From Devosia sediminis (GTDB lineage Bacteria; Pseudomonadota; Alphaproteobacteria; Rhizobiales; Devosiaceae), in NCBI RefSeq assembly GCF_016411825.1, contig NZ_JAEKMH010000001.1, forward strand, positions 496,001-560,000: a stretch of 64,000 nt of DNA, written 5' to 3'. The first letter of the stretch is position 1. Each line of letters begins with the position of its first letter. This document shows, one piece after another, positions 27,163 to 34,773 of this stretch. The translations under genes were made by a program, and so were the position numbers. The notes below the pieces were generated by a model. It saw only the letters and a list, made by a program, of their open reading frames with translations. It did not search any database and had not been told where the DNA came from.

Positions 27163-27203
27163 CTAACGCCCTGGAGCAATCCGGGGCGTTTCCGTTTTTG
27201 CGT
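27163..27203 (+). terminator. Terminator-like hairpin antisense to the tnsA leader
   Basis: AACGCCC and GGGGCGTT with inner GGA/TCC pairs form a stem over a GCAA loop, followed on the plus strand by TTTCCGTTTTT. It would end rightward transcription, yet no rightward gene precedes it. On the minus strand it has no T run. Confidence 0.5.
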
Positions 27204-27264
27204 TCACCTTTCCTTCGCCAACGACCGGTATCTTGGAAGACGCCGGCAACGTTGAAGCCTCACG

Positions 27265-27340
27265 ATGATGACTCAAATCGACCGGTGCGCAAGCCCCCTC
27301 CGTTTGATTCGGAGGCGGATTTCGGAGTCATGACTCGACT
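27265..27340. repeat. GAGTC-centred sites upstream of tnsA
   Basis: Two GAGTC-type sites lie here: TGACTCAA at 27,269 and a perfect palindrome GAGTCATGACTC at 27,325-27,336 followed by GACTTG. They share the GAGTC core and an adjacent A/T block with the left-end sites at 20,368-20,507 but differ outside it. They may be the second transposon end, TnsB sites used for autoregulation, or a remnant of an older end. Confidence 0.5.
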
Positions 27341-27615
27341 TGTGGGTGTTTCTTAATGTAATGGTTTAAGAGCCTCGGGTTTGCGTCACGGCTGTGTCAA
27401 TAGGCGATCCCGGTCCGGAAATTACTGCCCGCGATCGCATGTCGTGACGCCGTTCACGACGGTCGCAGATGTCATTTTCCCCCTCGTTCTTCCAGGGAAA
27501 AAAGAATCAGCACTGCACCTCCTTCGGAAGGCCTCTGCGTGCTCGTCGCCACGAGAAACTTTCCCGATCGGGAATGAAAAGCGGCGAGATGGCACACGCC
27601 CAAAGGGCTGAGACG

Positions 27616-29604
27616 TCACGCCGATTCGGTCCAAGGCAGCGTCGATTCGTTCGATTCGAACCTTCGCGATACGAGGTTCGTGGACGCCGATTCGCCCTTG
27701 CGCACTATCGTCAGCACTTCCGCAGCCGACAACGTAGAGCGGGACAGGAGCTCGCCGGCCAAGGTCTCGATCTCGCTTCGGCGGGAGCGCACCAGGTCGA
27801 TGGCAGACGCCGCCAGCTTCGCAAGCTCCGTTTCGACCTGGGACATTGTCCTAGGGTCCAGTCGCAGCATGTCCATCGCCCTTTCGGGCTCGCATCGCCA
27901 ACGCGGGGCATCCGCAGTGCCGAACGACAGATGCGCCGCCGCGAGCATTCGCATGGCGAGCCCGAGATCACTGGTCTCCGAACCACCCGATCCCGATGAT
28001 GCCTCGCCTAGAAAGGCGATCTCGGCCGCTCGGCCCGCGAGCAGCATCTCCACCCGCCGATCGAGGTCGGACTTCGTCTCGAGAAGGTCATCGGGGATTT
28101 CGACGCGCACGTGACCACCCGAGGCGATGCCGCCGCCAAAGGGGTCGATGCTGACGGACACCAGCCGATCGGGAAAATGCAGGGCCGCGATGGCCGCATG
28201 TCCTGCCTCGTGCAGAGCCACGCGACTTCGTTGGGCCTCGGTCAATTCGTACGGCGGCACGAGCCGCGCAGTCAGATCGGACAACGACATCTCGCGCTTC
28301 TCGCGCCTTGCCAGCCGCTTGGCCGATCTCACGAGGTCCATGATGTCGGCCCCTGTCATCCTGCGAGCCGAGCAGATGCTCGCCATGGGAGAGAGATCGG
28401 CATCGGCGAGAGAAGGCCCGAGGTGATGACGCAGGACCCTCGCTGCTCCTGTTTCGTCGGGCGGTCCCAGATAGATCGAGCGCTCCAGCCGCCCGGGACG
28501 CAGGCAAGCCGGTGCCAGGGCCTCGACGCGGTTCGTTGCGCCGATGACGATCAGACCATCCCTGTCGGACACGGCACTGTCGAGCAACTGCAGGAAGTCG
28601 GCGACCACCGGGCTCCACCAGTCCTTGCCGCGCTGGGAGATCTGGTCGAGATCCGGCATCTGGTCGATCTCATCGAGGAACAGGACGGCCGGCGCCTGCT
28701 GCATCGCACGCTCGAAAAGGGCTCGCTGGGCCTTGATCACCGAATCCAGATATCCCGCGCTGCACGCGAACAGCTCCGACACGCTCCCGATAACCACGGG
28801 AATGCCGAGATACTGGCCCAGCGCACGGGCATATGTGGTCTTGCCCGTCCCGGGCGGTCCATGGAGGACGCAGCCCTTGTCCACCTCCGACCAGCCGATG
28901 ATCCCGGCTTTGATATCGGACAGATCCTGCTTGAGATCGATCGCCCACAGCCGCGCATCGCCGAATTCGACCGCCACCTCCAGATCCGGCAGGGTTTCGC
29001 CGACACGAGCCGTGCGCGTTTTCGCCGAGATGGCATTGGCGATGCGTTCCGCCGTCACCGCGGCGTCGGCGCCCTTCTCCACGAGCCCGCACAGCTCGTC
29101 GAAGTCGAGGACCGAGGTGTCGAGCCTCGAAAAAGAGGATGGCAAGCGACCCACCGAGAACCTGCGGACCAATTGGGCCACCAGAGCTGCGCTTGGCGGC
29201 GGGACCTCGATGGTCTCCGATGCGACCGTCTTGAAGATCGCCGGCAACGTCCGCACGGACGGCGTCACGGCCACGACCGTCCTGCCGGCAGCAAGGGCCT
29301 TGTTGATGGCACTGGCGTCCTCCGCTTCTTTCTTCCCCGAAGCCTTGCAGAACGCGTAGATGCGGTCGTGAATATCCTCCACCGCTCCTCCGGCCATGTT
29401 GGTCCATTCGGCGGACGGCACGACCAGCACGATCGAGCGCAGTTCCCCCTTGATCAAGGACTTGCGCAGATCCGTCGAGATCGCACCTTTCACCGCCAGT
29501 TCGGCCAGCGCCTGCCGGACCGTCAGTCCCTCATCCTTCCTGCCGATCGTCATCTCGTCGTCTCCGTGCTGAAAAGGGAAATCGTCTTCGTCGTGGTCGA
29601 ACAT
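27616..29604 (-). CDS. Soluble AAA+ ATPase with FtsH-like M41 peptidase domain
   Basis: The 662-residue protein has an unrecognised N-terminal region of about 200 residues. An AAA+ module follows with Walker A HGPPGTGKTT near residue 250, Walker B AVLFLDEID near 310 and the arginine finger region RPGRLER. A complete M41 metalloprotease domain completes it, with HEAGH near 465 and a downstream SETSDLGLAM supplying the third zinc ligand. Unlike FtsH it has no membrane segments, so it should be cytosolic. ATG 29,604 is chosen over a GTG nine bases earlier. It is the last gene of a leftward cluster of unknown genes. Confidence 0.85.
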   Translation of the reverse strand: MFDHDEDDFPFQHGDDEMTIGRKDEGLTVRQALAELAVKGAISTDLRKSLIKGELRSIVLVVPSAEWTNMAGGAVEDIHDRIYAFCKASGKKEAEDASAINKALAAGRTVVAVTPSVRTLPAIFKTVASETIEVPPPSAALVAQLVRRFSVGRLPSSFSRLDTSVLDFDELCGLVEKGADAAVTAERIANAISAKTRTARVGETLPDLEVAVEFGDARLWAIDLKQDLSDIKAGIIGWSEVDKGCVLHGPPGTGKTTYARALGQYLGIPVVIGSVSELFACSAGYLDSVIKAQRALFERAMQQAPAVLFLDEIDQMPDLDQISQRGKDWWSPVVADFLQLLDSAVSDRDGLIVIGATNRVEALAPACLRPGRLERSIYLGPPDETGAARVLRHHLGPSLADADLSPMASICSARRMTGADIMDLVRSAKRLARREKREMSLSDLTARLVPPYELTEAQRSRVALHEAGHAAIAALHFPDRLVSVSIDPFGGGIASGGHVRVEIPDDLLETKSDLDRRVEMLLAGRAAEIAFLGEASSGSGGSETSDLGLAMRMLAAAHLSFGTADAPRWRCEPERAMDMLRLDPRTMSQVETELAKLAASAIDLVRSRRSEIETLAGELLSRSTLSAAEVLTIVRKGESASTNLVSRRFESNESTLPWTESA

Positions 29605-29619
29605 GCCTGGCACCTCTGC

Positions 29620-29961
29620 TCACTCGTCCAGGCCGAAGACCTTCGGAGGACCCAATTGGTAGTAGCGCGATAGGGTCCTTGCCCAACTGCGGTCCCGGGC
29701 GATCGCGAAGAGCTCGGACGTCACGCATTCCCTGCCGTCGACGATCCGCGGATGGCCGTATGCCGTGCCGGCCAGGCAAAGCGCGCTCCTCGGCGCGAAG
29801 CCCCAGCGCCGGAGATGCGGTGCTTCCAGCAGGCGCCCGGGCGAGGGAGGAGAACCGGCGGCAAGGCCGCGAAGGTCGGCGGCCAGGTCCTCCAGCAGCT
29901 CGGCGATCGCCAAAGGGTCGGCCCCCAGGAAGTCGACGGGGTCGCTGTTGTCACCGATCAT
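29620..29961 (-). CDS. Small conserved-looking protein, DUF6634-like
   Basis: This 113-residue protein has an N-terminal helix (LLEDLAADLRGLAAG) and a C-terminal block GHPRIVDGRECVTSELFAIARD then WARTLSRYYQLG. That layout resembles the small DUF6634 proteins of rhizobial phages and islands, recalled from memory rather than searched. Its function is unknown. It overlaps the upstream gene by four bases (ATGA) and precedes the M41 protease by 15 bases, so all three are co-expressed. Confidence 0.7.
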   Translation of the reverse strand: MIGDNSDPVDFLGADPLAIAELLEDLAADLRGLAAGSPPSPGRLLEAPHLRRWGFAPRSALCLAGTAYGHPRIVDGRECVTSELFAIARDRSWARTLSRYYQLGPPKVFGLDE

Positions 29962-30569
29962 AGGCCCGGCTCCACCAGGTGGACCTGACTGGAAGGCATG
30001 AGCCTGGCGTCGAGGTCCATGTGCAGACCGCCCTCCACGACCAGTCCCAGCACTCCCGCCACCGGATCGCCGCTGTTGACCAACCCCGCCAGGTCGAGCA
30101 GGGGCGCGCTGCCGCCGTTCTCGATGAGATGAACAAGCATCCTCATACGATCGGTCGCGCCAACGGCAGTCTCCGCCGCCTCTGCAATGACGAAGGCGTT
30201 GGTCAAGCGGGGCTCGCGACGGACGAAGCTCTCCGGTACCAGGACCACGGTACGACCGATCGTCGCCGCCGAGGCTTTCAACTCGAAGAAGAGGGGCATT
30301 CCACCCCGACGCCTCGTCCTGGTGGGCACCACCACGAGGTCCACCGCGCGATGGCCGATAGCCACAGGCACCACCACGAGTTCGTGCGGTTCGAGTCCCA
30401 GTTCGGCTGCGGTTTCCTCGATGCCGTGATCATCCGGCAAGCGACGGATGCCGGGATACGCCATGACGAGTGCCTCGGCGGCACGGCGCAGGGATTTCCC
30501 CTCCCTTTCCTGTTGCGAACGCCATTTGCAGGGTTCCGATTGCATGCGAGCGGAATTGGCCTCCAGCAT
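29958..30569 (-). CDS. Unknown protein with D...ELK nuclease-like motif
   Basis: The 203-residue protein is not recognised by family. Its middle contains AVDLVVVP followed about 18 residues later by MPLFFELKASAATIG. This beta-strand-D / beta-strand-E-x-K pattern matches the PD-(D/E)XK nuclease core, but the similarity is motif-level only. AAGGAG lies seven bases before the ATG at 30,569. It is translationally coupled to the downstream DUF6634-like gene. It could instead be a structural protein with a chance motif. Confidence 0.65.
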   Translation of the reverse strand: MLEANSARMQSEPCKWRSQQEREGKSLRRAAEALVMAYPGIRRLPDDHGIEETAAELGLEPHELVVVPVAIGHRAVDLVVVPTRTRRRGGMPLFFELKASAATIGRTVVLVPESFVRREPRLTNAFVIAEAAETAVGATDRMRMLVHLIENGGSAPLLDLAGLVNSGDPVAGVLGLVVEGGLHMDLDARLMPSSQVHLVEPGL

Positions 30570-30751
30570 GGGGCATCTCCTTGGTTCGTCGGAATTGAAA
30601 ACGTGATCGGACCGGCGATCCGCCGATCGAAGGTGGCGGAATTCGTTAGGCGTCAGGTGCTTGTGACCGAGGTCAGGCCAAAGCTCCGCCACCTCGCTGC
30701 CTATGGGTCAGCGAAAGGACATCGTGGCGTATGGGGTGATGAGGCTTGGTT

Positions 30752-31279
30752 TCAGCCCAGGCAGGGCGTGCCGGTCGCGAGTTCGACGGCGAGGCAGCCG
30801 ACCGGGTCATGGCCTCGCCCGTACCGGCAGGCATCGATATCGCGCAGGAGCGGAGCTGTACGTATCGCCTGCAGGAGGATTTGCGGATCACGATCGGCGA
30901 TCGGGCGGGAGTGCAGCCTCGCAATTCCTTCGAGCGCGCGCTGGGGCACGAGAATGCAAGACCTGCCGGAGGCCAACATGTTCCGCTTGACGCGATGGAC
31001 GTCCCGCATGACGGCGCCGTACCAGATGCGATTGGGAACACCCACGACCGTGAGCGGAGATCCGTCGATCAGGATCTGGCAGGTCGCCAAAGATTCGGGA
31101 TCGAGGCCCTCGGCCCGGCTGTAGTGGATGAGGAGCGGGTCGGGGCCGATCACCACGATCTCTTTCGATTCCCGGAGGATACCGAACAGCTGAGCGGAAA
31201 TGCGCCGGCGCAATTGCCGTGACCGCGATCCGGCCCCATCGGTGTCGTCGCGAGAGATGCCGGCAACAGGATGATGCAT
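30752..31279 (-). CDS. Unknown protein, first gene of the M41-protease cluster
   Basis: A 175-residue protein of unknown family. The central part is beta-rich (EIVVIGPDPLLIHY, CQILIDGSPLTVVGVPN) and the end (GRGHDPVGCLAVELATG) is Gly/Ala-rich. An AAGGAGAAGG ribosome binding site precedes the ATG. It faces away from the XRE regulator across a 207-base divergent promoter region. A gap of about 180 bases without obvious features separates it from the next gene. Confidence 0.6.
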   Translation of the reverse strand: MHHPVAGISRDDTDGAGSRSRQLRRRISAQLFGILRESKEIVVIGPDPLLIHYSRAEGLDPESLATCQILIDGSPLTVVGVPNRIWYGAVMRDVHRVKRNMLASGRSCILVPQRALEGIARLHSRPIADRDPQILLQAIRTAPLLRDIDACRYGRGHDPVGCLAVELATGTPCLG

Positions 31280-31445
31280 TAACCTTCTCCTTGTCTTTCA
31301 CGACAAGTCCCCTGACGCAGTAATTGGGAGGTCGTGCACGAGCCACGAGAGAGGGAAGGTATTGATCGGCGTTCACCTCCTGTGAACGCACGCGGCTTCC
31401 ATAGCTCTAGTCACTATAGGAGATGGCCGGCTTTGTCAAGCCTCT

Positions 31446-31462
31446 TTGCACATTTTGTGCAA
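31446..31462. promoter_or_regulatory. Palindromic operator before the XRE regulator
   Basis: TTGCACATTTTGTGCAA is a perfect palindrome of two 7-base arms around TTT, ending 24 bases before the XRE gene start and within the divergent promoter region. Autoregulation by the XRE protein is the simplest reading. Confidence 0.65.
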
Positions 31463-31486
31463 CAAGAATCGTTTGGTGACGGTAGA

Positions 31487-31780
31487 ATGCCGTTGAAATC
31501 GATTCGACGGACCTCGAGCTTGGCCCTTAGCCAACCCAATGCCGCGCAGATAAGAGCCGCCCGGGCTTTGCTGGACTGGTCCCAGCAGATACTGGCCGAA
31601 CGAAGCGGCATCGCTCGACGCACAGTAGCGGCGATCGAAACCGGCGACGACCGCGTCACAGCCGAGAGCATCCGGGCCGTACAGGGCGCGCTCGAAGCGG
31701 AGGGTATCGTCTTCTTGGGTCTGGAAGGAGGCGCGCCCGGAGTGAAGCACTCTCGAGAGTGCGATCCCGACGAGCGCTAG
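31487..31780 (+). CDS. XRE-family helix-turn-helix regulator
   Basis: The 97-residue protein carries a single HTH_3 domain, recognisable in QIRAARALLDWSQQILAERSG and ARRTVAAIETGDD. It ends with a short Cys/Asp-rich tail. It stands divergent from the M41-protease cluster and upstream of the DUF3883-type gene, so it may control both. An upstream in-frame extension to 31,334 lacks a good ribosome site and would overlap the palindrome, so ATG 31,487 is used. Confidence 0.85.
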   Translation: MPLKSIRRTSSLALSQPNAAQIRAARALLDWSQQILAERSGIARRTVAAIETGDDRVTAESIRAVQGALEAEGIVFLGLEGGAPGVKHSRECDPDER

Positions 31781-32058
31781 CGCTCCGGCTTGAGCATTCG
31801 AACGAGGCTGTCGTTCCTGCAGACGAAGTGCTACCTAGATCCGTGTCCAGGAACCAGATGCCGGCAATGACCTGGTGCACTATATCGAGATGTGCCGCCG
31901 ATCGAGGCTGGGGCTGCGGCTATCTCCCTCGCACCGAGGTATTTCGCAACCTATTCCGTCGCCACCGGTCGACGCGACGCATCACTCGGATGCGCTCGGT
32001 CGATTTCCAACCTTTTCGATCCGCGCTGCGTCGGGCATCTTGGCCAACGGGGGTGCCG

Positions 32059-32904
32059 ATGGTCGACTACAACAGGCAGCGAGAAGAATGGCGCGGGAGC
32101 GAACTCGATGCCATCGTCGCCGACTACTTCACGATGCTCTCGGACGAACTGGTGCAGCGACCCTACGTGAAGGCGCACCATCGCGCAGTCCTGATGCAGC
32201 AGGTAGGCCGCTCCGCCGCTTCGATAGAGTTCAAGTACCGCAACATCTCCGCGGTGCTCCAGCACCTGGGCTTCCCCTGGATCTGGGGCTACAAGCCCGC
32301 GCTCAATTATCAAGACGCCCTGTTCGACGCCATAGATCGGTATCTCACCGGCAATCGCAACATCCTCGATCAGCAACCCACCGCCTCGCCGACGCCTATA
32401 CTAGATCCCGTCAGCATCTTCGCACCGATGCCGGTGATGACCATCCCAGGCCCTCGCACCGTCGGCCTCGAGCGGCTGGTCCGCAAATTCGACCCCGTCG
32501 AACGGGACTTCAGAAATCGGCAGTTGGGTCGCGCCGGCGAGGCGTTCGTAGTCGATCTGGAGCGCAGGAGATTGTTGGCCGGCGATCGGGGCGATCTCGC
32601 CCGCAAGATCAGGTGGGTGGCAGAGGAGGACGGAGACGGCGCGGGTTTCGACATCCTCTCCTTCGACCCGGATGGGCGGGAGCGTCTCATCGAGGTCAAG
32701 ACGACCAATGGTGCTGCCTCGACCCCGTTCTTCGTGACCCGCAACGAGATGGAGGTGTCCTCGGAAAGATCCGAGCACTGGCATCTCTACCGGCTTCACC
32801 AGTTCGCGCAGAAGCCGCGCATCTTCACGGTCAGGCCGCCGCTCGAAAGCGTCTTGAGGCTCGACACGGAAACCTGGCGGGCGACGCCGCATCCGAGTGC
32901 TTGA
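32059..32904 (+). CDS. DUF3883-type protein with restriction-nuclease-like core
   Basis: The 281-residue protein has an N-terminal helical half (residues 1-95) and a C-terminal region with GRAGEAFVVDLERRRL, then GAGFDILSF and LIEVKTTNG. This GxxGE...D...ExK layout is the DUF3883 signature, a PD-(D/E)XK-like fold found in restriction and anti-phage proteins. The long open frame upstream (from 31,759) has atypical composition and no ribosome site, so the ATG at 32,059 after GGGGGTG is preferred. It follows the XRE gene by 278 bases. Confidence 0.8.
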   Translation: MVDYNRQREEWRGSELDAIVADYFTMLSDELVQRPYVKAHHRAVLMQQVGRSAASIEFKYRNISAVLQHLGFPWIWGYKPALNYQDALFDAIDRYLTGNRNILDQQPTASPTPILDPVSIFAPMPVMTIPGPRTVGLERLVRKFDPVERDFRNRQLGRAGEAFVVDLERRRLLAGDRGDLARKIRWVAEEDGDGAGFDILSFDPDGRERLIEVKTTNGAASTPFFVTRNEMEVSSERSEHWHLYRLHQFAQKPRIFTVRPPLESVLRLDTETWRATPHPSA

Positions 32905-32964
32905 GAAGGGCGCATCGTCGGCACGGATCGTACGCACCCACGGACGGCAAGCAAACCCGTCGCC

Positions 32965-33527
32965 TCAAACAGGGCGCCATCGCTTCATGGTGTCGCCTTG
33001 CCGCCACATGGTGACCAGACCCCACCACCCCGCTGGCGCCAGCAGGAAGACGCTGGCCATTGCCGGGAAGTACTCGAACGGGCGCCCGGTCACGAGGGGG
33101 AACACGACGATATGGGCCAATTCCGTAATCCCCATGGCCGCGAAGAAGGTCCAGGCCAGGTAGGTTCCGAAGCGAGTCCGACCAGTCAGAAACGGTATCA
33201 GCAGCCACGCGCCGACGGACAGCACCACCAACAGGATCACGGGCGGCGAGGCGACGTCGGCATTGGGCACTCCGGTGATGCCGGCCAGCGCATCGAAGAA
33301 ATCCTTGAAATATTCCTCGGCCCGATGGAGGGCGGACAGGACCAACGCGGTGAAGAACGGCCACCGGACCGAGCGGAACGGACCACGCCCGGCCTCAACA
33401 GGAAGAGCAGGAGGCCGGTGACGAAACCCGTCGTGAAGAGGAGCATGGTCGCCAGCCCCAGCGACCAATAACCGACCGCCAGAAGGACGGCGGTGAACAG
33501 CGTCGCCGACATCGTCGAAAGCGTCAT
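32965..33527 (-). pseudogene. HXXEE-type membrane protein, frameshifted
   Basis: The N-terminal membrane segments (MTLSTMSATLFTAVLLAVGY onward) lie in one frame. The rest, with the HRAEEY motif of the HXXEE family and three further membrane segments, lies in another. The frames join near 33,390 at a GGG run; adding one G gives a continuous protein of about 187 residues. The region is otherwise intact, so this is a recent lesion or a sequencing error. It diverges from the dsbB gene across the MerR-type promoter. Confidence 0.7.
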
Positions 33528-33603
33528 TTATCCCCCCCGGACGAGAAGTATCGTACTTCCTCTACCGACTGGAGGAGCAATAGGTGTGCGACATTTTTTT
33601 GCC

Positions 33604-33634
33604 TTGCTCCTCTAGTGGCTTGAGGTCGTAGGTT
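33604..33634 (+). promoter_or_regulatory. MerR-type promoter/operator of the dsbB-dsbA-CDF operon
   Basis: A -35 box TTGCTC and a -10 box TAGGTT are separated by 19 bases, the over-long spacer typical of MerR-controlled promoters. The spacer holds the dyad CCTCTAGTGGCTTGAGG. It matches the promoter at 43,062 in 23 of 31 positions. Confidence 0.8.
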
Positions 33635-33657
33635 GCGCTCGCAATTCGGAGTCCCGC

Positions 33658-34089
33658 ATGTCCGCAACAGATGATCGATCCTGGACCTGGCTCTTCTCGG
33701 CATGGGCCGTCGCCCTGGTAGCGACGCTAGGCGCCCTGTTCATCGGCGAGGTGATGGGACAGGCACCGTGCGTGCTCTGCTGGTACCAACGGATCGCCAT
33801 GTTCCCCCTGGTGATCACCCTGGGGGTGGGTGCATTCCTCTCGGACCGGAACGCGATCCTGCATTCAGCCCCGCTGGCCGTCGCCGGATTCGGCTTCGCC
33901 GCGTTCCATTCCCTCCTGTTCTACGGCATCGTCCCTGAGGCCATCCAGCCCTGCACCGCGACGGGTCCGTCCTGTTCGGACGAAGCCATGACCCTGTTCG
34001 GCATCGTCCCGCTGCCTCTCCTGTCTTTGTCGGCCTTCGCCGCCATCCTCCTCTGCCTTTTCCTCGTCAACCGGAGTCGCCCCTCATGA
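33658..34089 (+). CDS. DsbB-like disulfide bond formation protein
   Basis: The 143-residue inner-membrane protein has four predicted membrane segments and two periplasmic cysteine pairs: CVLC in APCVLCWYQRI near residue 40, and CTATGPSC near residue 100. DsbB reoxidises DsbA and passes electrons to quinone. The sequence is of the short DsbB type paired with a dedicated thioredoxin-like partner. It overlaps the following dsbA-like gene by four bases and sits behind a metal-type MerR promoter. Confidence 0.88.
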   Translation: MSATDDRSWTWLFSAWAVALVATLGALFIGEVMGQAPCVLCWYQRIAMFPLVITLGVGAFLSDRNAILHSAPLAVAGFGFAAFHSLLFYGIVPEAIQPCTATGPSCSDEAMTLFGIVPLPLLSLSAFAAILLCLFLVNRSRPS

Positions 34090-34739
34090 ATCGTCGCCTC
34101 GTGGTCCTTACCACCGCGGCAGTCGCCGTCCTCGTTCTCGTCATCGGGGCGATCCTCTATCCGCAATTCGCCGGCAACCAGCGTGCCGCCACCGCCGAGC
34201 CCGTCGCACCGTCCAACCTGGTGCGGTTCAACTCGCCCGTGATCGGTCCGCAGAACGCCCCGGTGACGATCGTCGAATGGTTCGACCCCTCGTGCGAGGC
34301 CTGCCGGGCCTTCTATCCGATCGTCAAGCAGATCATGGATCGCCATCCCGACCGCGTGCGACTGGTGCTGCGCTACGCTCCGTTGCACGAAGGGTCGGAC
34401 CGGGCGGTCCGCATCCTCGAAGCAGCGCGCAAGCAGAACCTTTTCCTGCCGGTGCTGGAGGCATTGCTGGCCGCGCAGCCGAGCTGGGCCGCCCATGGGG
34501 CGCCCAATCTCGATATCGCCTGGCAGGCCGCGGCGGGAGCCGGCCTCGACCTTTCCCGGGCGCGCGCCGATGCACAGGGCGAGGACGTCACCGCGACCCT
34601 GCGGCAGGAGATGACGGATCTGGAGGCGCTGGGCATCGCGCAGACGCCGACCTTCTACGTGAACGGGCAGGAACTCGTCGATTTCGGTCCGCAGCAATTG
34701 GCCGACCTCGTCGCCGCCGAGGTGGAGAAAACCAACTAG
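34086..34739 (+). CDS. DsbA-family thiol oxidoreductase
   Basis: The 217-residue protein has an N-terminal membrane anchor (residues 5-25) and a periplasmic thioredoxin-fold domain. The active site is CEAC in WFDPSCEACRAFYP and the cis-proline loop is QTPTFYVNG. It would oxidise exported proteins with the adjacent DsbB. Co-expression with metal exporters suggests it protects or matures envelope proteins under thiophilic-metal stress; that is inferred from context. Confidence 0.88.
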   Translation: MNRRLVVLTTAAVAVLVLVIGAILYPQFAGNQRAATAEPVAPSNLVRFNSPVIGPQNAPVTIVEWFDPSCEACRAFYPIVKQIMDRHPDRVRLVLRYAPLHEGSDRAVRILEAARKQNLFLPVLEALLAAQPSWAAHGAPNLDIAWQAAAGAGLDLSRARADAQGEDVTATLRQEMTDLEALGIAQTPTFYVNGQELVDFGPQQLADLVAAEVEKTN

Positions 34740-34773
34740 CGTCCGGATGCGTTGAGGCTCCGAGGAGGCTCGA

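Larger units (their letters stand above)
26934..27615. other. Intergenic region upstream of tnsA
   Basis: This 682-base gap separates tnsA from the M41-protease gene; both are transcribed leftward. It contains the tnsA promoter region, a hairpin at 27,163, GAGTC-centred sites at 27,265-27,340 and, nearer 27,600, the tail of the protease transcription unit. Short frames here show no convincing gene. No sequence matching the reverse complement of the 20,349 terminus was found. Confidence 0.6.

Noticed and set aside
27320-27420. Right end of the transposon just upstream of tnsA
   Set aside because: No reverse complement of TGTCAGGACC and no ACA terminus at a suitable distance from the GAGTC sites was found, so the boundary is left open.
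28111-29673. A 520-codon plus-strand frame opposite the M41 protease
   Set aside because: Antisense to a gene with clear Walker and HEAGH motifs, with composition typical of a mirrored frame.
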